A stretch of DNA of 64,000 nt from Pectobacterium betavasculorum (GCF_000749845.1 NZ_JQHM01000005.1:62001-126000), one strand, 5' to 3'. Counted from the stretch's first letter, positions 17,900 to 27,703 are shown. Program-made: numbers and translations. Notes: generated by a model from the letters alone, not told the origin.

Positions 17900-19567
17900 T
17901 TAGAATTTTTCCCAGTTATCCTGCGTGTTTCCTACCGGAGCAAGCGCCAGGCGGGTAGGTTGTACTTTCTTCGTCATCGGCGTGGGGTGGATTGCTGGTG
18001 TGCCTCGCAGGTGAAAATGGTTCATGAGTGTGACCAGATGGGATGACTGTTCGCTCAGGCTGGTTGCCGCATTGGCGGACTCTTCAACCAACGTTGCATT
18101 TTGCTGTGTAACCTGATCGAGCTGGTTCACGGCATCATGGATTTGTGAAATGCCGGATTCCTGCTCCTGCGTGGTCGTCCCGATCTCGCTGATTAAATCT
18201 GCCACGCTGCGCGCCTGACGTACCAGCTCATCAATCGTGCTGCCGGTGTCTTCGACCAGACGATTCCCTGCTTCTACTTTCTCAACGCTGGTATTGATCA
18301 GTACCGCGATCTCTTTGGCTGCGGAGGCGGAGCGCTGTGCCAGTGAACGAACCTCTCCGGCTACCACGGCGAAGCCGCGACCTTGCTCACCCGCGCGAGC
18401 GGCTTCGACCGCCGCATTCAGCGCCAGAATATTGGTCTGGAAGGCGATACCATCAATGACGCTAATGATGTCCCGGATTTTGTGTGAACTGGTGGAGATC
18501 TCTTTCATCGTAATGACCATATCACTGATGGCATCGCCTCCCTTGGCTGCCGTTTCGCTGGCCTGACTAGCAAGTTGAGTGGCGCTACGCACGGTATGCG
18601 CATTTTGACGAATTGCCTGACTCATCTGTTCCATAGACGCGGCGGTTTGCTGCAAGCTGGCGGCTTGTTCTTCCGTGCGTTGGCTGAGATTCTCGCTGCC
18701 AGCGGCGATTTGGCTAGAGCCTGAAGCAATAGCTTCGCTGCTCTGGCGTACCTGTTCGACGATATTACCGAGGTTATTACTCATATGATGCATGGTAGCT
18801 AACAGGCTGCTGTGGTCGTCTGGCTTGATGTCGATGTCGACGGCCAGATCGCCATTAGCCACCTGCCGGGCAATTTGGGTCGCATAAAGCGGTTCGCCAC
18901 CCAACTGGTTTTTTAACGTACGGGTAATCAGCCATGCTACGACGGCGGCCATCGCGGTGGCGGCAAGGGCGAGAATCAGCATGATGGCGCTGCCGGATTG
19001 CGCGCCATGCTGGGCGCGGCTGACAATCTCATTGGTATCCTGCTGCTGTGAAGCCATCATCGCATCCAGCACTTTAAACAACGCGTTTTGTGCTGCCTGC
19101 ATCTCATTGAGAATAATGGCGTTACCTTGTAGACGCCGTTGTGGATCGGTGGATTGTACCAGATCTATGGCTTTCAAAAAGGCGGCAAGGTACGGCGGAC
19201 GGGTATCCTGAAACTGCTTCAACAGCGCGCGGGTTCCTTCGGTATCCAACTGTTGCCCCAGCTTTTTCAGGTTGGCGGTATTACGGGCGATTTGCTCATC
19301 AACGAACTGCTTTTCCTGTTTAATTTGCGCAGGGTCGGTGCTGATCGCAATGTTGCGGATCAACCGAGCATTGGCATCAAAACCGGCTTTAACTTCCTGA
19401 ATCAACAACATATTGGCTAGCGTAGTGCCGGAAAGCCGATTGATGTCGTTACCCAGCCCAACCAGTTGGAGCCGTCCGAAGAATGCCACCATCAGGCTGA
19501 TGATGATAACCAGAGAAAATCCCATACCCAGCATCTTGCCGAGTTTGATTCTGTTCAGCATATTCAT
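17900..19567 (-). CDS. Methyl-accepting chemotaxis protein with Tar-like ligand domain
   Basis: 555 residues from the ATG at 19567, which has AAGGA 5 bp upstream; an upstream in-frame ATG at 19591 is less well supported. TM1 about 10-32, a four-helix periplasmic sensor domain with no recognisable ligand signature, TM2 about 183-207, HAMP ([21 protein letters not shown]), then the signalling domain with the canonical hairpin tip ([20 protein letters not shown]). The C-terminus NWEKF is a variant of the CheR/CheB docking pentapeptide NWETF, so this is likely a high-abundance, self-adapting receptor. The attractant is unknown. Single gene. Confidence 0.93.
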   Translation of the reverse strand: MNMLNRIKLGKMLGMGFSLVIIISLMVAFFGRLQLVGLGNDINRLSGTTLANMLLIQEVKAGFDANARLIRNIAISTDPAQIKQEKQFVDEQIARNTANLKKLGQQLDTEGTRALLKQFQDTRPPYLAAFLKAIDLVQSTDPQRRLQGNAIILNEMQAAQNALFKVLDAMMASQQQDTNEIVSRAQHGAQSGSAIMLILALAATAMAAVVAWLITRTLKNQLGGEPLYATQIARQVANGDLAVDIDIKPDDHSSLLATMHHMSNNLGNIVEQVRQSSEAIASGSSQIAAGSENLSQRTEEQAASLQQTAASMEQMSQAIRQNAHTVRSATQLASQASETAAKGGDAISDMVITMKEISTSSHKIRDIISVIDGIAFQTNILALNAAVEAARAGEQGRGFAVVAGEVRSLAQRSASAAKEIAVLINTSVEKVEAGNRLVEDTGSTIDELVRQARSVADLISEIGTTTQEQESGISQIHDAVNQLDQVTQQNATLVEESANAATSLSEQSSHLVTLMNHFHLRGTPAIHPTPMTKKVQPTRLALAPVGNTQDNWEKF

Positions 19568-19956
19568 AAACATCCTTAATTTTTCTGACATGCTATGAAG
19601 GCATAACGGAGGGGGCTTGCTATCGTAATTGATGCAAGTAATGACAAGGTGTTATAGCTATCCTTCGTGTTTTCGGGATACATCAGCGACTCCCGCATTT
19701 AAAAAACGATAGATAAGCATATCTTTAATATCGGCAGGAAAAGCGTTCAGTTGATCACGTAAATTACGGCAAGTGGGATTTCGTATGAAATGTGTGATCT
19801 GAGAGACAAAATGCGGATTGTAACGACATTGGCCAACGGGATGAGGTTCCCGTAGGGAAGCCTCGCCCCGTGGTCGCTTCGCGTATCTCGGTTCTGAAGC
19901 GATTGGCACGAAGGGAAATGGCACATTAGTCCTTCAGAGGCTAACGCACCGATCAA
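19568..19956. other. Intergenic region with a dispersed repeat and a possible gene remnant
   Basis: 389 bp. The part at about 19834-19908 is a copy of a dispersed palindromic repeat. The rest has an open minus-strand frame (19658-19924) of 88 codons, of which the upstream third is simply the repeat. The downstream part (ITHFIRNPTCRNLRDQLNAF) does not resemble a family I recognise and has no ribosome binding site, so it may be a remnant or chance. The chemoreceptor promoter must lie near 19600. Confidence 0.4.
19834..19908 (-). repeat. Dispersed palindromic repeat, copy 1
   Basis: On the minus strand this reads GCCAATCGCTTCAGAACCGA ... GCGACCACGGGGCGAGG ... ACGGGAACCTCATCCCG. It matches copies at 36728-36811 and 40137-40221 at most positions. 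The core GAGG-N-CCTC part can form a hairpin. It is not an insertion sequence and contains no gene. Confidence 0.8.
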
Positions 19957-21672
19957 TCAAGAGGCTTTATCGCTGACAAAAGGGGCGATATAGCGCTGAT
20001 AGCGCGATTCTTTCAACTGTTGCAGGTCGACAAGTACCAGACCGTCGATGCAGTTATTGAAATCGGGATCGATACCAAAATCGATAAATCGCACGCCTCC
20101 GGGTTCACACAGTTCCGAATACTGCTTGTAGAGCGTCGGGATGGCGCACCCCATGTTGCTAAGCATGCTTTTCAACCGCGTGAGATCCTGCTGGTAGTCT
20201 GTTCCTTCAAACTGTTTCAGCACGTCAGGCAGCGATGCCGGATAAGGGCGGCGCGACGTTGCCAGCGGCTGGTCGGGCGTGAAATGCAGGCGATAAAAAG
20301 CGACCAGCAAATCGCGTGCATGTGGTGGCAACGTGCCGGAAAGCGACACGGGGCCGAACAGATAGCGGTGTTCTGGATAACGCGCCAGATAGGCACCAAT
20401 GCCCAGCCAGAGATAATCCAGCCCGCGTTTACCCCAGTACTTAGGTTGAATAAAACTGCGGCCTAGCTCAATGCCTGACGCCAGTATCGGATCCATTTCG
20501 TCGCCGTACTGGAACAAGCTGTGGCTATAAAGCCCACTTTTCCCTTTTTCGGCGATCAGGTTTGCCGTCGAGACAAAGCGATAGGCACCGACAATCTCTA
20601 ACTCGCGGTCATCCCACAGGATCAGGTGCAGGTAGTCATCATCATAGCTGTCCAGATCGCGGCGCTGACCCGATCCTTCGCCGATGGCCCGAAAGGCGAT
20701 TTCCCGCAGACGCCCGAGTTCACGCAGCAGCGGCACATAATCCTCTTCGCCGCGCTGGTACAGATAGACTACTTTGCCATCCGGCGTGGTACCCAGCGTT
20801 TCACATTCTGACAACGCGCGTTTCAGCAGCACGCGGTCTTCGGCCAGCGCGATGGGTTTCTCACCAGAAAAACAGCCGGGTTTTCCTTGTCCCAACCGAT
20901 AAACGTGACGCCGGAAGCGAGCGGCCAGATCGTTGGCGTTCCATTCACCCTGGCTCCAGGAGGCATAAGGAATTCTGGCACCGATACGCAGCTTGAGGGT
21001 TTGATCGCGTTGGCCGAACATCTCTCTCACCAGCAGGAGCGTGGACAGCGGGCGATAAACCATGGAGGAGAGATAGAACAGCGTACTATTGCGTCCGCCG
21101 ATATGAATAGGCACCACGGGCGCACGGGCTTTGCTCGCCATGCGGATAAAACCATTATGCCAGTGCCCGTCGCGAATGCCTTGCAGGCTGACGCGTGAAA
21201 CCTCGCCCGCAGGGAAAACGATGATCGCGCCGTCGCCATCCAGATGTTGCTGGATGGCGCTGATTTGCTGACGTTTGGTGCGGTTATTGAAGTTATCGAC
21301 GGAAAAAAACAGATTTTTGAGCGGGGCGACATAAGAGAGCAGTTGGCTGGCGACGATGCGGACATCGGGTCTGACACTGGCTACGGTGCGCAATAACGCC
21401 AGACCGTCCAGCGAGCCAATCGGGTGGTTGGCCACCAGCACCACCGGCCCTTGGCTGGGGATATTTTCTAAATCCCCCTCGACCATTTCACAATTGAAGT
21501 TGAAGTAATCAAGAATCTGTTCGACCAGATCCAATCCTTTCAAATACGGGTAACGCCGCGCGAATTGCTGCATTTCATTTTCAAAGAGCAGAGAACGTAA
21601 AACCGTTTTCTGCCAGGGTGGCGTATGGCGATGCGGGACAAGATCTTGCAGAATGGCGTCTAAGCTAAACAT
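19957..21672 (-). CDS. Bifunctional acyltransferase, OlsF/hemolysin-like (PlsC + OlsB-type domains)
   Basis: 571 residues. The N-terminal half is a PlsC-type acyltransferase: ANHPIGSLDG (His83, Asp89, a spaced variant of the HX4D motif) and VFPAGEVSR. The C-terminal half (about 300-520) is a GNAT-like OlsB domain: LRELGRLREIAFRAIGEGSG, ELEIVGAYR, ELGRSFIQPKYW and LFGPVSLS. The same two-domain layout is known from Serratia OlsF, which makes ornithine lipids in two acylation steps. Ornithine-lipid synthesis is therefore the best guess, though such genes are often labelled putative hemolysin. Membrane-associated, cytoplasmic face. Single gene, divergent from greB. Confidence 0.82.
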   Translation of the reverse strand: MFSLDAILQDLVPHRHTPPWQKTVLRSLLFENEMQQFARRYPYLKGLDLVEQILDYFNFNCEMVEGDLENIPSQGPVVLVANHPIGSLDGLALLRTVASVRPDVRIVASQLLSYVAPLKNLFFSVDNFNNRTKRQQISAIQQHLDGDGAIIVFPAGEVSRVSLQGIRDGHWHNGFIRMASKARAPVVPIHIGGRNSTLFYLSSMVYRPLSTLLLVREMFGQRDQTLKLRIGARIPYASWSQGEWNANDLAARFRRHVYRLGQGKPGCFSGEKPIALAEDRVLLKRALSECETLGTTPDGKVVYLYQRGEEDYVPLLRELGRLREIAFRAIGEGSGQRRDLDSYDDDYLHLILWDDRELEIVGAYRFVSTANLIAEKGKSGLYSHSLFQYGDEMDPILASGIELGRSFIQPKYWGKRGLDYLWLGIGAYLARYPEHRYLFGPVSLSGTLPPHARDLLVAFYRLHFTPDQPLATSRRPYPASLPDVLKQFEGTDYQQDLTRLKSMLSNMGCAIPTLYKQYSELCEPGGVRFIDFGIDPDFNNCIDGLVLVDLQQLKESRYQRYIAPFVSDKAS

Positions 21673-21845
21673 AAATCGTTCTCCGTAGCTTTCCGTGGCT
21701 AAAAGTACGGGATAGAAATGACATATTTATGTCTGTTGATAGATTATTAGCCAAAAGTGTAAATCTGTGTAATGAGCGCGCGATTTTTGTGCGCGGATAT
21801 ATTGAAGAACGGCATACGCGCTAAGAGCCTAACGGGGTTACTGAC

Positions 21846-22325
21846 TTGAAAACCAATCTGATTACCCGCGAAGGGTATGACAAACTTCGAGCAGAGCATG
21901 ATCATCTCTGGAATATAAAGCGCCCGGAAATTACCAAAATCGTTTCCTGGGCGGCCAGCTTGGGAGATCGCTCGGAAAATGCGGACTACACCTACAATAA
22001 GCGTTTATTACGCCAGATCGATCGTCGTGTGCGCTACCTGAGAAAGTGTCTGGCGGAATTGAAAATCGTCGATTATTCACCGCAGCAGGACGGCTGCGTA
22101 TTTTTTGGTGCCTGGGTCGAGATCGAAAATGAGCAAGGGGATGTGAAGCGCTTGCGGATTGTCGGTCCTGACGAGATCTATGGTGACAGTAAAGACTATA
22201 TTTCGATCGATTCCCCGATGGCGCGTGCGATGCTGAAGAAAGCGGTCGATGAGGCGTTCACCGTGAACACGCCAGACGGCCCGCGCGAGTGGTTTGTCAA
22301 CGCGATTGATTACGTTAAATCATGA
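21846..22325 (+). CDS. greB: Transcript cleavage factor GreB
   Basis: 159 residues. Binds RNA polymerase in the secondary channel and stimulates cleavage of backtracked RNA. The coiled coil has the acidic tip LGDRSENADY; the C-terminal FKBP-like domain contains DYSPQQDGCVFFGAWVEIEN and KDYISIDSPMARA. The start is a TTG at 21846, fixed by alignment with E. coli MKTPLVTREGY. A GC-rich 6-bp hairpin (22331-22348) after the stop could be a weak terminator. In E. coli greB faces away from ompR and runs with tex; here both neighbours are displaced and its orientation relative to tex differs. Confidence 0.96.
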   Translation: MKTNLITREGYDKLRAEHDHLWNIKRPEITKIVSWAASLGDRSENADYTYNKRLLRQIDRRVRYLRKCLAELKIVDYSPQQDGCVFFGAWVEIENEQGDVKRLRIVGPDEIYGDSKDYISIDSPMARAMLKKAVDEAFTVNTPDGPREWFVNAIDYVKS

Positions 22326-22392
22326 GCGTAGCCCGGCTCACACCGGGCGAATTTATCGCTGATGTGAAAAATGCGACGTCGCCTAAACAGGT

Positions 22393-23274
22393 TTAGCTAT
22401 CCGAATTTTGTGCCCGTAAGAGCTGTCTGGCCTGCTCAATGACGGGTAAATCCACCATCTCGCCGTTTATCTGGAAAGCGTAGCTGTGTTCGGCCGCTTT
22501 CAAAACCTGTTTTGCCCAGTCTATTTTGCTGCTATCTGCCGTGAAAGCCTGCTGAACAGCATCGATTTGTGAGGGATGGATGCAGAGTTTGGCCGAGAAG
22601 CCGAGCGAACGTGCATGTAGTGCGTCAGCCAGCACCCGATCATGGTGCGTGAAGTCAGGGGTCACGCAATCTATTGGCGGCGGCAAATCGGCCAATCTGG
22701 ACGCCAGTACAATACGGCTTCTGGCAAACAGCAATGCGTGCAGGGATTGATCGCACTGGATATCGAGTGAGAAATCCAATGAGCCAAATGCCACTCTTTC
22801 TACACCTGCGGCACAAATTTCTTCTGCATTATGTAATCCTCGAGCAGTCTCAATAATCGCAATAATATTCAAGTTTTCCAATCTATTACGATTTATCATT
22901 TTCCGCGCTTCATTCAGCATTGCTGCGGACTCTATTTTTGGTAAGACAATTTCCTGTGTGACTATTTTATGTCTGGGTTTATTTTTATTTCTTAATATCT
23001 CTTTATTGCTGAGTTTATTTAGAAACTCGACATCTTGATTGAATTCCGATGATCCAAATTTATTTAAACGTATATATTTTTTGCATTTTATTTCAGAGAC
23101 GGGAGTATCGTTTTCATACCATTGGATAATATTTTCTCTGGCCTGTTTTTTTTCATCAGGATGAACAGCATCTTCCAGATCAAATATCACGGCATCGGCT
23201 CCACAACTGATGGCATGTTGAAAGCGATGAGGTGCATTTCCAGGCACGAAGAGGTAGGTCTTAGCGTGTTCCAT
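22393..23274 (-). CDS. CitE/HpcH-family aldolase-lyase, divergent to the siderophore operon
   Basis: 293 residues. CitE-type TIM barrel: LFVPGNAPHRF, ADAVIFDLEDAVHPDEK (acidic metal ligand), LPKIESA, AIIETARGLHNAEE and VAFGSLDFSLDI. Citrate-lyase-beta-like enzymes act on malyl- or citryl-CoA-type compounds. In the staphyloferrin B and achromobactin loci an HpcH/HpaI-family enzyme supplies the citrate-like building block, so the same job is likely here (inference). Start ATG at 23274 with AAAGGAGAA. The first third of the gene is AT-rich and the last part is not. Shares a 250-bp divergent promoter region with the synthetase gene. Confidence 0.8.
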   Translation of the reverse strand: MEHAKTYLFVPGNAPHRFQHAISCGADAVIFDLEDAVHPDEKKQARENIIQWYENDTPVSEIKCKKYIRLNKFGSSEFNQDVEFLNKLSNKEILRNKNKPRHKIVTQEIVLPKIESAAMLNEARKMINRNRLENLNIIAIIETARGLHNAEEICAAGVERVAFGSLDFSLDIQCDQSLHALLFARSRIVLASRLADLPPPIDCVTPDFTHHDRVLADALHARSLGFSAKLCIHPSQIDAVQQAFTADSSKIDWAKQVLKAAEHSYAFQINGEMVDLPVIEQARQLLRAQNSDS

Positions 23275-23340
23275 GCTGTTCTCCTTTGCTTATTTCATTG
23301 ATTAAAAATGAATTTATAAAAATGTAACTAATTAATTGCG

Positions 23341-23365
23341 AATAAGAATGATACCTATTTACATT
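23341..23365 (+). promoter_or_regulatory. Weak candidate Fur box in the divergent promoter region
   Basis: AATAAGAATGATACCTATTT and the next bases (ACATT) resemble overlapping GATAAT-type hexamers, but match the 19-bp Fur consensus poorly. Position between two divergent siderophore genes is the main argument. A second candidate may exist in the same AT-rich 250 bp. Confidence 0.25.
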
Positions 23366-23524
23366 AGTGTTGTTGATATGCTAGCTTTCCATTCATTATT
23401 TTTCAATCTATCAATCGCGACATTTTTATTACGTTTCGGGATGTGTTAACCCGAGATCTAACGACACCCTTTTATACGTTACTGCAATCAATTATTACTT
23501 GTTTTATCGGTATGGGGAGTGATT

Positions 23525-25426
23525 ATGAATATCAAGGTAGACGCAGTTAAACACAGGGATATACGGCAGGTTTCAGATGGTTTTCTCTCTGATTATTCAA
23601 ATAAAAATGCGTTAAGGCGATTGGTTCGCTGCTTTTTCGCTGAAGGTATTTTGAATAAAAATAACCTTTATTTTACTGCGGTTAATTCCAGGGTGGCAAT
23701 GTTTCCTTTGCGCAGTGGCAATGGGGATCTTAAGTTTGATGATATTTATTCGGCTCCGGCAAACACTTATATTAATAATGGAAATATTTATCACATTAAT
23801 TCCAATGGGGTGTCTTTTCCCGTCACTGACCACGAGCAGTTGATTGATTTACTCCGCGATAGTTTTGATTTCCATCCTGAAGAAAGTGGCATTAATGGTC
23901 TGAAAAAAGATGTCGGCAACAGTGTCCGTAATGATACCAACGCCCGGCGTTATCGTAGCCAATGGCGTGCTGAGGCGGCTGATGCCATGCGGCAGGATGG
24001 GCAGGAATATTTCACGCAGTGGCTACGTCGGCAGCGAAGTATTCGCGATGCCGCGATGTTGCTCGACCAGTGGGGATCGTTGGAAGGGCATCCCTACTAT
24101 CCAACCTGGAAATCACGTCCAGGCTTGAGTGACGAAGACGTCCAACTGCTGTCGCCAGAATTCAATGCTCGTGTGCCGCTGCGTATTACCGCGCTGCGCC
24201 GTGATATGGCGTATGTGGAATGCATGCCGCACGTCGATGATTTTCATCAGTGGTTTGCTCAGGCGTTCCCCGCGCTCTGGCAGGACTGGAAGCAGCGCTT
24301 GAATCAACAAGGGCTGGATGAGACGCAGTGGCTTCCGCTGCCAATCCACAGCTGGCATCTGGAAAATTGGGTGAAATCCCATTACGCGGATGAGATTGCC
24401 GAAGGGATTTTACTCACCGACGGCCCTGATCTCATCACGCTGCCGGGGATGTCGTTCCGTACCGTTTTGCCCGTTGAACCACCGTCTTCTCCCTTCATCA
24501 AACTGCCTGTCGCCATCTGGATGACCAGCGAAATGCGCAGCCTACAGGCAAAATCGATCCACATGGGGCCACGCATTAGCACCATTATCGAAGCGATTCT
24601 GGCGCAGGAAGGCGGGTTCGAACAGCGGCTGGAGTTTTTCCGCGAAGAGGCCGCATTCCACTACAAACACGCGGTGCATCAGGATGACGCCGTGGGCAAA
24701 CACCTCTCCGTCGTCTTCCGCGATGCACGCGCCTATGAACGCTCCGACGGCGCGCTGCCCGTAACCGTCGCCACGCTATTTACGGCGCTGCCTCACCGCG
24801 ACCAACCACTGTTCACCGAGCTGGTTACGCTGTCTGGGCTTGGCGCAGAAGCGTGGTTCCGTCAATACGTGCGCGCTGTGACACGTCCTGTCATCGCTAT
24901 CTATCTGCTATACGGCATCGGGCTGGAAGCGCATCAGCAGAATAGCCAGATCCTCTTTTCGCCTGAAGGCGTCGCGCAGGGGCTATTAATCCGCGATTTC
25001 GGGGATGGGCGCACCTACGCGCCGCTGCTGCGTCAGAGAGGCTATCACCTGCAACCTTACGTCTGGCCCGGCATTCTGCCCACGGTATTTGAAGACGATA
25101 TTGAGCCGGTGCGGATGTTTGTCGTGGATGCCTGTTTTGTCAGCCACCTGCACGAATTGGCGCTGGCACTTAGCGCGGAGTACGGCTTTGTCGATGCTCG
25201 ATTGTGGCAGGTGATGAAAGAAGAAACGGCCGCAGCGTTTGACGCAGTGAAATCGCGCGTTGATGGCGATGTGTGGCAGACCGAGCGTGACATGTTTTTG
25301 ACCCAGCCTTGGTATACGCGCTCGCTGTTGCGCATGCATATCCAGGAATACCGCGACTACCGGATTCAGCACGGCCTGAGCAACCCCTTCCTCACGGAAG
25401 GAGAGGAAACTCGCGTCGAGCTGTGA
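23525..25426 (+). CDS. IucA/IucC-family NIS siderophore synthetase
   Basis: 633 residues; ATG at 23525 with GGGGAG 5 bp upstream (an upstream in-frame GTG at 23519 overlaps that site). ATP-dependent ligase joining a carboxylate (citrate or 2-oxoglutarate) to an amine. Recognisable motifs are LPLPIHSWHLENW (family IPxHPWQ region), MSFRTVLP with KLPVAIWMTSEMR (nucleotide/substrate loop), EAHQQNSQI and LLIRDFGDGRTY in the C-terminal catalytic FhuF-like part. The first 125 codons are AT-rich and poorly conserved in look, the rest is GC-rich. Only this one synthetase is present, while known citrate siderophores of this type generally use two or more. Confidence 0.9.
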   Translation: MNIKVDAVKHRDIRQVSDGFLSDYSNKNALRRLVRCFFAEGILNKNNLYFTAVNSRVAMFPLRSGNGDLKFDDIYSAPANTYINNGNIYHINSNGVSFPVTDHEQLIDLLRDSFDFHPEESGINGLKKDVGNSVRNDTNARRYRSQWRAEAADAMRQDGQEYFTQWLRRQRSIRDAAMLLDQWGSLEGHPYYPTWKSRPGLSDEDVQLLSPEFNARVPLRITALRRDMAYVECMPHVDDFHQWFAQAFPALWQDWKQRLNQQGLDETQWLPLPIHSWHLENWVKSHYADEIAEGILLTDGPDLITLPGMSFRTVLPVEPPSSPFIKLPVAIWMTSEMRSLQAKSIHMGPRISTIIEAILAQEGGFEQRLEFFREEAAFHYKHAVHQDDAVGKHLSVVFRDARAYERSDGALPVTVATLFTALPHRDQPLFTELVTLSGLGAEAWFRQYVRAVTRPVIAIYLLYGIGLEAHQQNSQILFSPEGVAQGLLIRDFGDGRTYAPLLRQRGYHLQPYVWPGILPTVFEDDIEPVRMFVVDACFVSHLHELALALSAEYGFVDARLWQVMKEETAAAFDAVKSRVDGDVWQTERDMFLTQPWYTRSLLRMHIQEYRDYRIQHGLSNPFLTEGEETRVEL

Positions 25427-25434
25427 TGTATGGC

Positions 25435-25475
25435 GATGCTCCTGCCCCACAGGCTAAAAACGGGAGCATCTTTTT
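25435..25475 (+). terminator. Intrinsic terminator/attenuator between the synthetase and receptor genes
   Basis: GATGCTCC (25435-25442) pairs with GGAGCATC (25463-25470), followed directly by TTTTT. It lies right after the synthetase stop and before the receptor start at 25508, so it would give partial termination within the operon or separate two units. It also makes a receptor start at 25430 very unlikely. Confidence 0.75.
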
Positions 25476-25507
25476 CAATCCTCATTTTGAGATGGATAAC
25501 TTTGTTG

Positions 25508-27703
25508 ATGAACGCCAGGAAGAACTTCACTCCGTCTACTGGGAAACGCCATGTTCCCATTCCCTCTACGTTGGGCGTCGCCATAACGGCGGCAATCGCT
25601 ATGCTGAGCGGAATCGCGATACCCGTGCAGGCGGCAACGGGAGAACGCGATGATTCCACTATCGTGGTGGAAGCCAAAGACGCCGAAGCTGTACAGGGGC
25701 TGGTGGCGGGCGGCATGTCGGCGCGTTCGTCCAGTACTGGGCTGCTGGGCAAAAAGGATGTCATGGATACGCCGTTTAACGTGAGCAACATGACCTCATC
25801 GTTTATTGAAAACAAACAGGCACAGACGTTGGGGCAGGTGGTCGCACATGACGCCTCGGTGCGGGTCAGCAGTTCGCAGGGCGGTCTGCTGGATTCTTAC
25901 TACATCCGCGGTTTCCCTCTCAACGAAGGTAACCTGAGCGATATCGCCATGAACGGCGTCTACGGTGTCGCGCCCAACTATCAGCTAATGACCGACTACA
26001 TTGAGCGGGTTGAGGTGTTAAAAGGGCCGTCAGCGCTGCTGTATGGGCTGTCCCCGAACAGCAGCGTAGGCGGGGTGATTAACGCCGTTACTAAACGCCC
26101 GACCACCGTCGGTAACCTGACTCGCCTCACCACCAGTTGGCAGTCTGATTCCCAATTCACGCAGCATGCGGATATTTCCCGCGTCTATGCGCTGGAAAAT
26201 AACAATCTGCTCGGCATCCGTTTTAACGGTAATTATGGCTACGGCGACACGGTGTGGGACGGCAGCGACAAGCGTACGCAGGTCGGCGCACTCGGGTTGG
26301 ATTTCTCATCAGAACGTTTCCGCGCCACGTTGGATCTCATCACTCAGCATCTGAAAACGCGCGCGCCGTCTCGCCCTTATTCGTTCGCGGCGGGGGTGAC
26401 CATACCCGACGCACCAGACGGCAACACCAACATTTCTCAGCCGTGGGGCTTCTGGCATTCCAAAGATCAGTCGGTGTTGCTGCATACCGAATACGATTTG
26501 GCGGATAACGTCACCTGGTTTACCGATCTGGGCGGTTCAAGCGCGCACGTGAGTCGACTGTCGGAGCAGGTGCCGCAGGTTACGAATAACAATGGTGATA
26601 TTCGTTCCGGCGTGGGGAATTATCGCTTTACCACCAGCCGCTACACGCTGGCGACCGGTGTTCGGGCGGATGTGGAAACGGGCTCGGTGACGCACAAGCT
26701 GTCGGCACAGACCAGCTATTACCGCGATCGTCAGGCTAGCGCCAGCAGGGCGGGAACGGCGATTGATTCAAATATTTATAATCCGGTTTATGTCCCAGCG
26801 CAGGATATAGCCGCGCCGCCAAGCGCGTATAAACGCTCTTCTACTGCGCTTTCAGGTATCGCGTTGGCGGATACGCTCGGCTTCTGGAACGATGCGCTGC
26901 AAGTGACGGCCGGGCTGCGTTATCAGCAAATCAACTCGGACAATTTCGCGGCGCCGGATGGCGGGACGCGCTCTTCTAATGATAAGAGCGCTATTACCCC
27001 AATGCTTGGGGTAATAATAAAACCCTGGCAGCACGTCTCGCTCTATGCCAACTACATTGAAGGGCTGAGCAAAGGCGATGTAGCGCCAACGACGGCAACC
27101 AACGCGGGACAGGTACTGTCGCCGTATAAGAGCAAACAGTATGAAGCCGGGGTGAAAGTGGATGCGCTGGGGACGATCTCTACGCTGAGCGTTTTCCAGA
27201 TCACTAAGCCAAGCGGCGCGTTGATTAACGGCACGTTTGTTGAAGCCAACGAGCAGCGCAATCGGGGTATCGAGCTGGATGTGGTCGGTTCACCGCTGGA
27301 GGATCTGCGTCTGACCGGCGGCGTGATGCTGCTGGATGCCGAGCTGACCAAAAGCGTGACGCCGGGTGCGCAGGGCAAGCGTGCGCCGGGCACGTCGCGT
27401 TTTCAGGCTAACGCTGGGGTGGAATATGATCTACCGTTCCTGCGCGATCTGACGCTGAACGCCAACGTCATCCATAACGGCAAGCAGAACGTCAACACCA
27501 TCAATACCCAGTCTATTCCTTCCTGGACCACCGTTGATTTCGGCGCACGTTACAAGACGAGAATCTATAACGCCCCTACCACGTTCCGTGCCGATGTCCT
27601 TAACGCCTTTGACCGCAATTACTGGTCTGGCGTGACGTCATTCAGCACGGTATCGCAAGGCACGCCGCGGACGCTGATGCTGTCCGTGGCGGTTGATTTC
27701 TAA
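25508..27703 (+). CDS. TonB-dependent outer-membrane siderophore receptor
   Basis: 731 residues from the ATG at 25508. A longer frame from 25430 would start inside the terminator hairpin and lacks a ribosome binding site. Signal peptide about 1-40 (ITAAIAMLSGIAIPVQA). TonB box-like DSTIVVEA, plug domain (DTPFNVSNMTSSFIENKQAQ, YIRGFPLNEG, IERVEVLKGPSALLYG, GGVINAVTKRP), then a 22-strand-type beta-barrel ending with aromatic Phe (LSVAVDF). FhuA/FpvA-like class for ferric siderophores. Presumably takes up the iron complex made by this cluster. Confidence 0.93.
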   Translation: MNARKNFTPSTGKRHVPIPSTLGVAITAAIAMLSGIAIPVQAATGERDDSTIVVEAKDAEAVQGLVAGGMSARSSSTGLLGKKDVMDTPFNVSNMTSSFIENKQAQTLGQVVAHDASVRVSSSQGGLLDSYYIRGFPLNEGNLSDIAMNGVYGVAPNYQLMTDYIERVEVLKGPSALLYGLSPNSSVGGVINAVTKRPTTVGNLTRLTTSWQSDSQFTQHADISRVYALENNNLLGIRFNGNYGYGDTVWDGSDKRTQVGALGLDFSSERFRATLDLITQHLKTRAPSRPYSFAAGVTIPDAPDGNTNISQPWGFWHSKDQSVLLHTEYDLADNVTWFTDLGGSSAHVSRLSEQVPQVTNNNGDIRSGVGNYRFTTSRYTLATGVRADVETGSVTHKLSAQTSYYRDRQASASRAGTAIDSNIYNPVYVPAQDIAAPPSAYKRSSTALSGIALADTLGFWNDALQVTAGLRYQQINSDNFAAPDGGTRSSNDKSAITPMLGVIIKPWQHVSLYANYIEGLSKGDVAPTTATNAGQVLSPYKSKQYEAGVKVDALGTISTLSVFQITKPSGALINGTFVEANEQRNRGIELDVVGSPLEDLRLTGGVMLLDAELTKSVTPGAQGKRAPGTSRFQANAGVEYDLPFLRDLTLNANVIHNGKQNVNTINTQSIPSWTTVDFGARYKTRIYNAPTTFRADVLNAFDRNYWSGVTSFSTVSQGTPRTLMLSVAVDF

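Noticed and set aside
25430-25507. N-terminal extension of the TonB receptor
   Set aside because: It would begin inside a terminator hairpin, has no ribosome binding site and puts a second hydrophobic segment before the signal peptide.
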